Assembly: GCF_900110575.1 (NCBI RefSeq)
Contig: NZ_FOEF01000004.1
Span: 186,001 to 250,000 of the forward strand
Direction: 5' to 3'
DNA from: Amycolatopsis saalfeldensis
GTDB taxonomy: Bacteria; Actinomycetota; Actinomycetes; Mycobacteriales; Pseudonocardiaceae
Length of the DNA: 64,000 nt
The notes under the pieces: generated by a model
Database searches by the model: none
Told to the model about the DNA's origin: nothing
The model's input: the letters and a program-made list of their open reading frames with translations, nothing else
Translations under genes and position numbers: made by a program
In this document: positions 62,639-64,000 of the stretch, piece after piece
How positions within the stretch are numbered: the stretch's first letter is position 1
How the letters are laid out: the number at the start of each line of letters is the position of its first letter

Positions 62639-64000
62639 ATGCGATCCGCCGTCCTGATCACCATGTGCGCCGGGATGTTCCTGGTGCAACTCGATGTCAC
62701 CGTCGTCAACGTCGCCCTGCCCACGATCGGCGCCGAGCTGAACGCCGGGCTCGCGCAGCTGCAATGGGTGGTCGACGGCTACTCCGTGGTGCTCGCCGCG
62801 CTGTTGCTCACCGGCGGCGCGCTCGGCGACGCACTGGGGCATCGCGGGGTGGTGCTCACCGGGCTCGCGGTGTTCGGCGCGGCTTCCGCGCTGTGCGGTC
62901 TCGCGGGCAGCGCCGCGTGGCTGGTCGCGGCCCGCGCCGCGCAGGGGGCCGGCGCCGCGTTGCTGCTGCCCGGGACTCTCGCCGTGATCACCGCGGCCTT
63001 TCCCGAACGGCGTGAACGCGCTCGTGCGCTGGGCGTCTGGGCGGGGGTGTCGGCGCTCGCGCTGCCGGCGGGCCCGCTGCTGGGCGGCGTGCTCGTCTCA
63101 CTGGCCGGCTGGCGGCCGGTGTTCTGGCTCAACGTGCCGATCGCCGCGGTCGCGATGGTCGCCACGCGCCGGCTCGTCCCGCCGGGCGTCCGGAAACCGG
63201 GCCGCGTCGACCTGCCGGGCGCCGTGACCGCCGCGGTCGCGCTCGGCTCCGGCACGTACGCGGTGATCGCCGGGCAGCCCCTCGTCGCGGTGCTCGCGGT
63301 CGCCGCCGCCCTCGCGTTCGCCGCCGTCGAACGCCGCGCGCGGGAGCCGATGCTGCCGTTCGACGTGCTGCGCTCACCGGCGACGATCGGCGCGAACCTG
63401 GTGTCCGCCGTGGCGTTCTTTGGGCTTCGCGGTCCTCGTGCTGACGCTCTACCTCCAGCGGGTGCTCGGCGCGTCCCCGCTCGGCGCCGCGCTGGCCGTG
63501 CTGCCGCTGTTCGTCCCGCTGTCGGTGCTCGGCCCGCTGAGCGGACGGCTCACCGGCCGGTTCGGCCCGCGGCCGCTGATGGTGGCCGGGCTCCTGCTCG
63601 GCGCGCTGGGCCTGCTGAACCTGCTGCGGATCGGGACCGCGAGCGGGTACCCGACCGTGCTGCCGACGCTGCTCGGCCTCGGGCTCGGCATGGGGCTGCT
63701 CACCGCCGCCGTCGTCACCGCCGCGGTGGCGGACGTGCCTTCGTCGAGCGCGGGCGTCGCGAGCGGGGTCAACAACACCGCGCGACAGGCCGGCGGCGCG
63801 CTCGGCGTGGCCGTTTTCGGTGCGGTGGCAGGAGAACCGGCCGCCCGCGGCGAGTTCGTGCACGGCCTGCACGTGCTCGGGGTGGTGGCCGCGGCGCTCT
63901 GGCTCGCTGCCGCGGCGCTCACGTTGGCGACCCAGCCCCGCCGTCTGGCTGTGTCCCGAATGCCCGCACCGGCCGATGTCGATCCGGGCGGCCGCCGTTC
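62639..64000 (+). pseudogene. MFS drug transporter (DHA2/EmrB type) with frameshift; 3' end outside window
   Basis: From the ATG at 62639 the product reads MRSAVLITMCAGMFLVQLDVTVVNVALPTIGAELNAGLAQLQWVVDGY, then RAAQGAGAALLLPGTLAVITAAFP, the DHA2 family pattern. After AVAFF at about codon 261 the frame shifts. An extra G in the GGG at 63422-63424 is needed to explain why the homologous continuation lies in another frame (GFAVLVLTLYLQRVLGASPLGAALAVLPLF, later SGVNNTARQAGGALGVAVFG). That frame stays open to the window end. Either a pseudogene or a sequencing error. Divergent ArsR-type regulator adjacent. Confidence 0.85.

Noticed and set aside
1..64000. tRNA or rRNA genes
   Set aside because: I found no acceptor-TPsiC-like pairs or rRNA signatures; absence cannot be proven by eye.

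Overview
The window is a high-GC actinobacterial chromosome segment. The gene set points to Pseudonocardiales, and the general style to an Amycolatopsis-like genome. Supporting features are a mycobacterial-type division cluster (mraZ to wag31, with sepF, ftsZ and no minCD), a clgR-pspA-pspM phage-shock module, an EspG/PPE-like type VII secretion accessory operon, a sigK-rskA module, and many GTG/TTG starts, some apparently leaderless. The genus is inferred from gene content and style only.

Layout. Positions 1-1618 carry the 3' part of an ABC-type AAA ATPase overlapping an RloB-family gene, a likely AbiL/RloAB-type phage-defence pair. Positions 1662-8690 hold a secreted protein, a nitroreductase, an ArgA-type GNAT enzyme, an SGNH acyltransferase and a three-AAA-module protein. 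Positions 9005-14307 hold rimO-pgsA-cinA-clgR-pspA-pspM, with a ClgR operator before clgR and a sigma-E-like promoter before pspA. Positions 14575-22150 hold allophanate hydrolase, pyrD, a GNAT enzyme, a structured non-coding gap, a Nei-type glycosylase, a ParA-like ATPase, a methyltransferase and DNA polymerase IV. Positions 22151-23647 are a long G-skewed minisatellite with no convincing gene. Positions 24271-29545 are a moxR-DUF58-transglutaminase operon on the minus strand; the junction before the transglutaminase has been tandemly duplicated. Positions 29818-32159 are a four-gene ESX accessory operon.

Positions 32760-47878 are the first part of the dcw cluster: mraZ, rsmH, ftsL, pbpB, murE, murF, mraY, murD, ftsW, murG, murC, ftsQ. 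A MraZ box array with 10-bp phasing lies at its promoter, a large imperfect hairpin lies between mraZ and rsmH, and a perfect 21-bp-arm hairpin lies between pbpB and murE. About 8 kb of unrelated genes then separate ftsQ from ftsZ: an NmrA-like protein, OsmC, a DinB-like protein, and a complete sigK module. In that module divergent operons ufaA1-DUF1295 and FAD oxidoreductase-DUF1365-sigK-rskA start from two face-to-face promoters that both read CCATCC-N16-CGAATCC, the published mycobacterial SigK pattern as I recall it. Division genes resume at 56071 with ftsZ, pgeF, yggS, sepF, yggT and wag31. The window closes with a small membrane protein, an ArsR-type regulator and a divergent MFS transporter that carries a frameshift.

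The most interesting items are the divergent SigK promoter dyad and the split dcw cluster, the stop-start junction repeats before tgpA, the mraZ-rsmH hairpin, the RloAB pair, the orphan PPE/EspG operon, and the minisatellites that begin at or just after stop codons.
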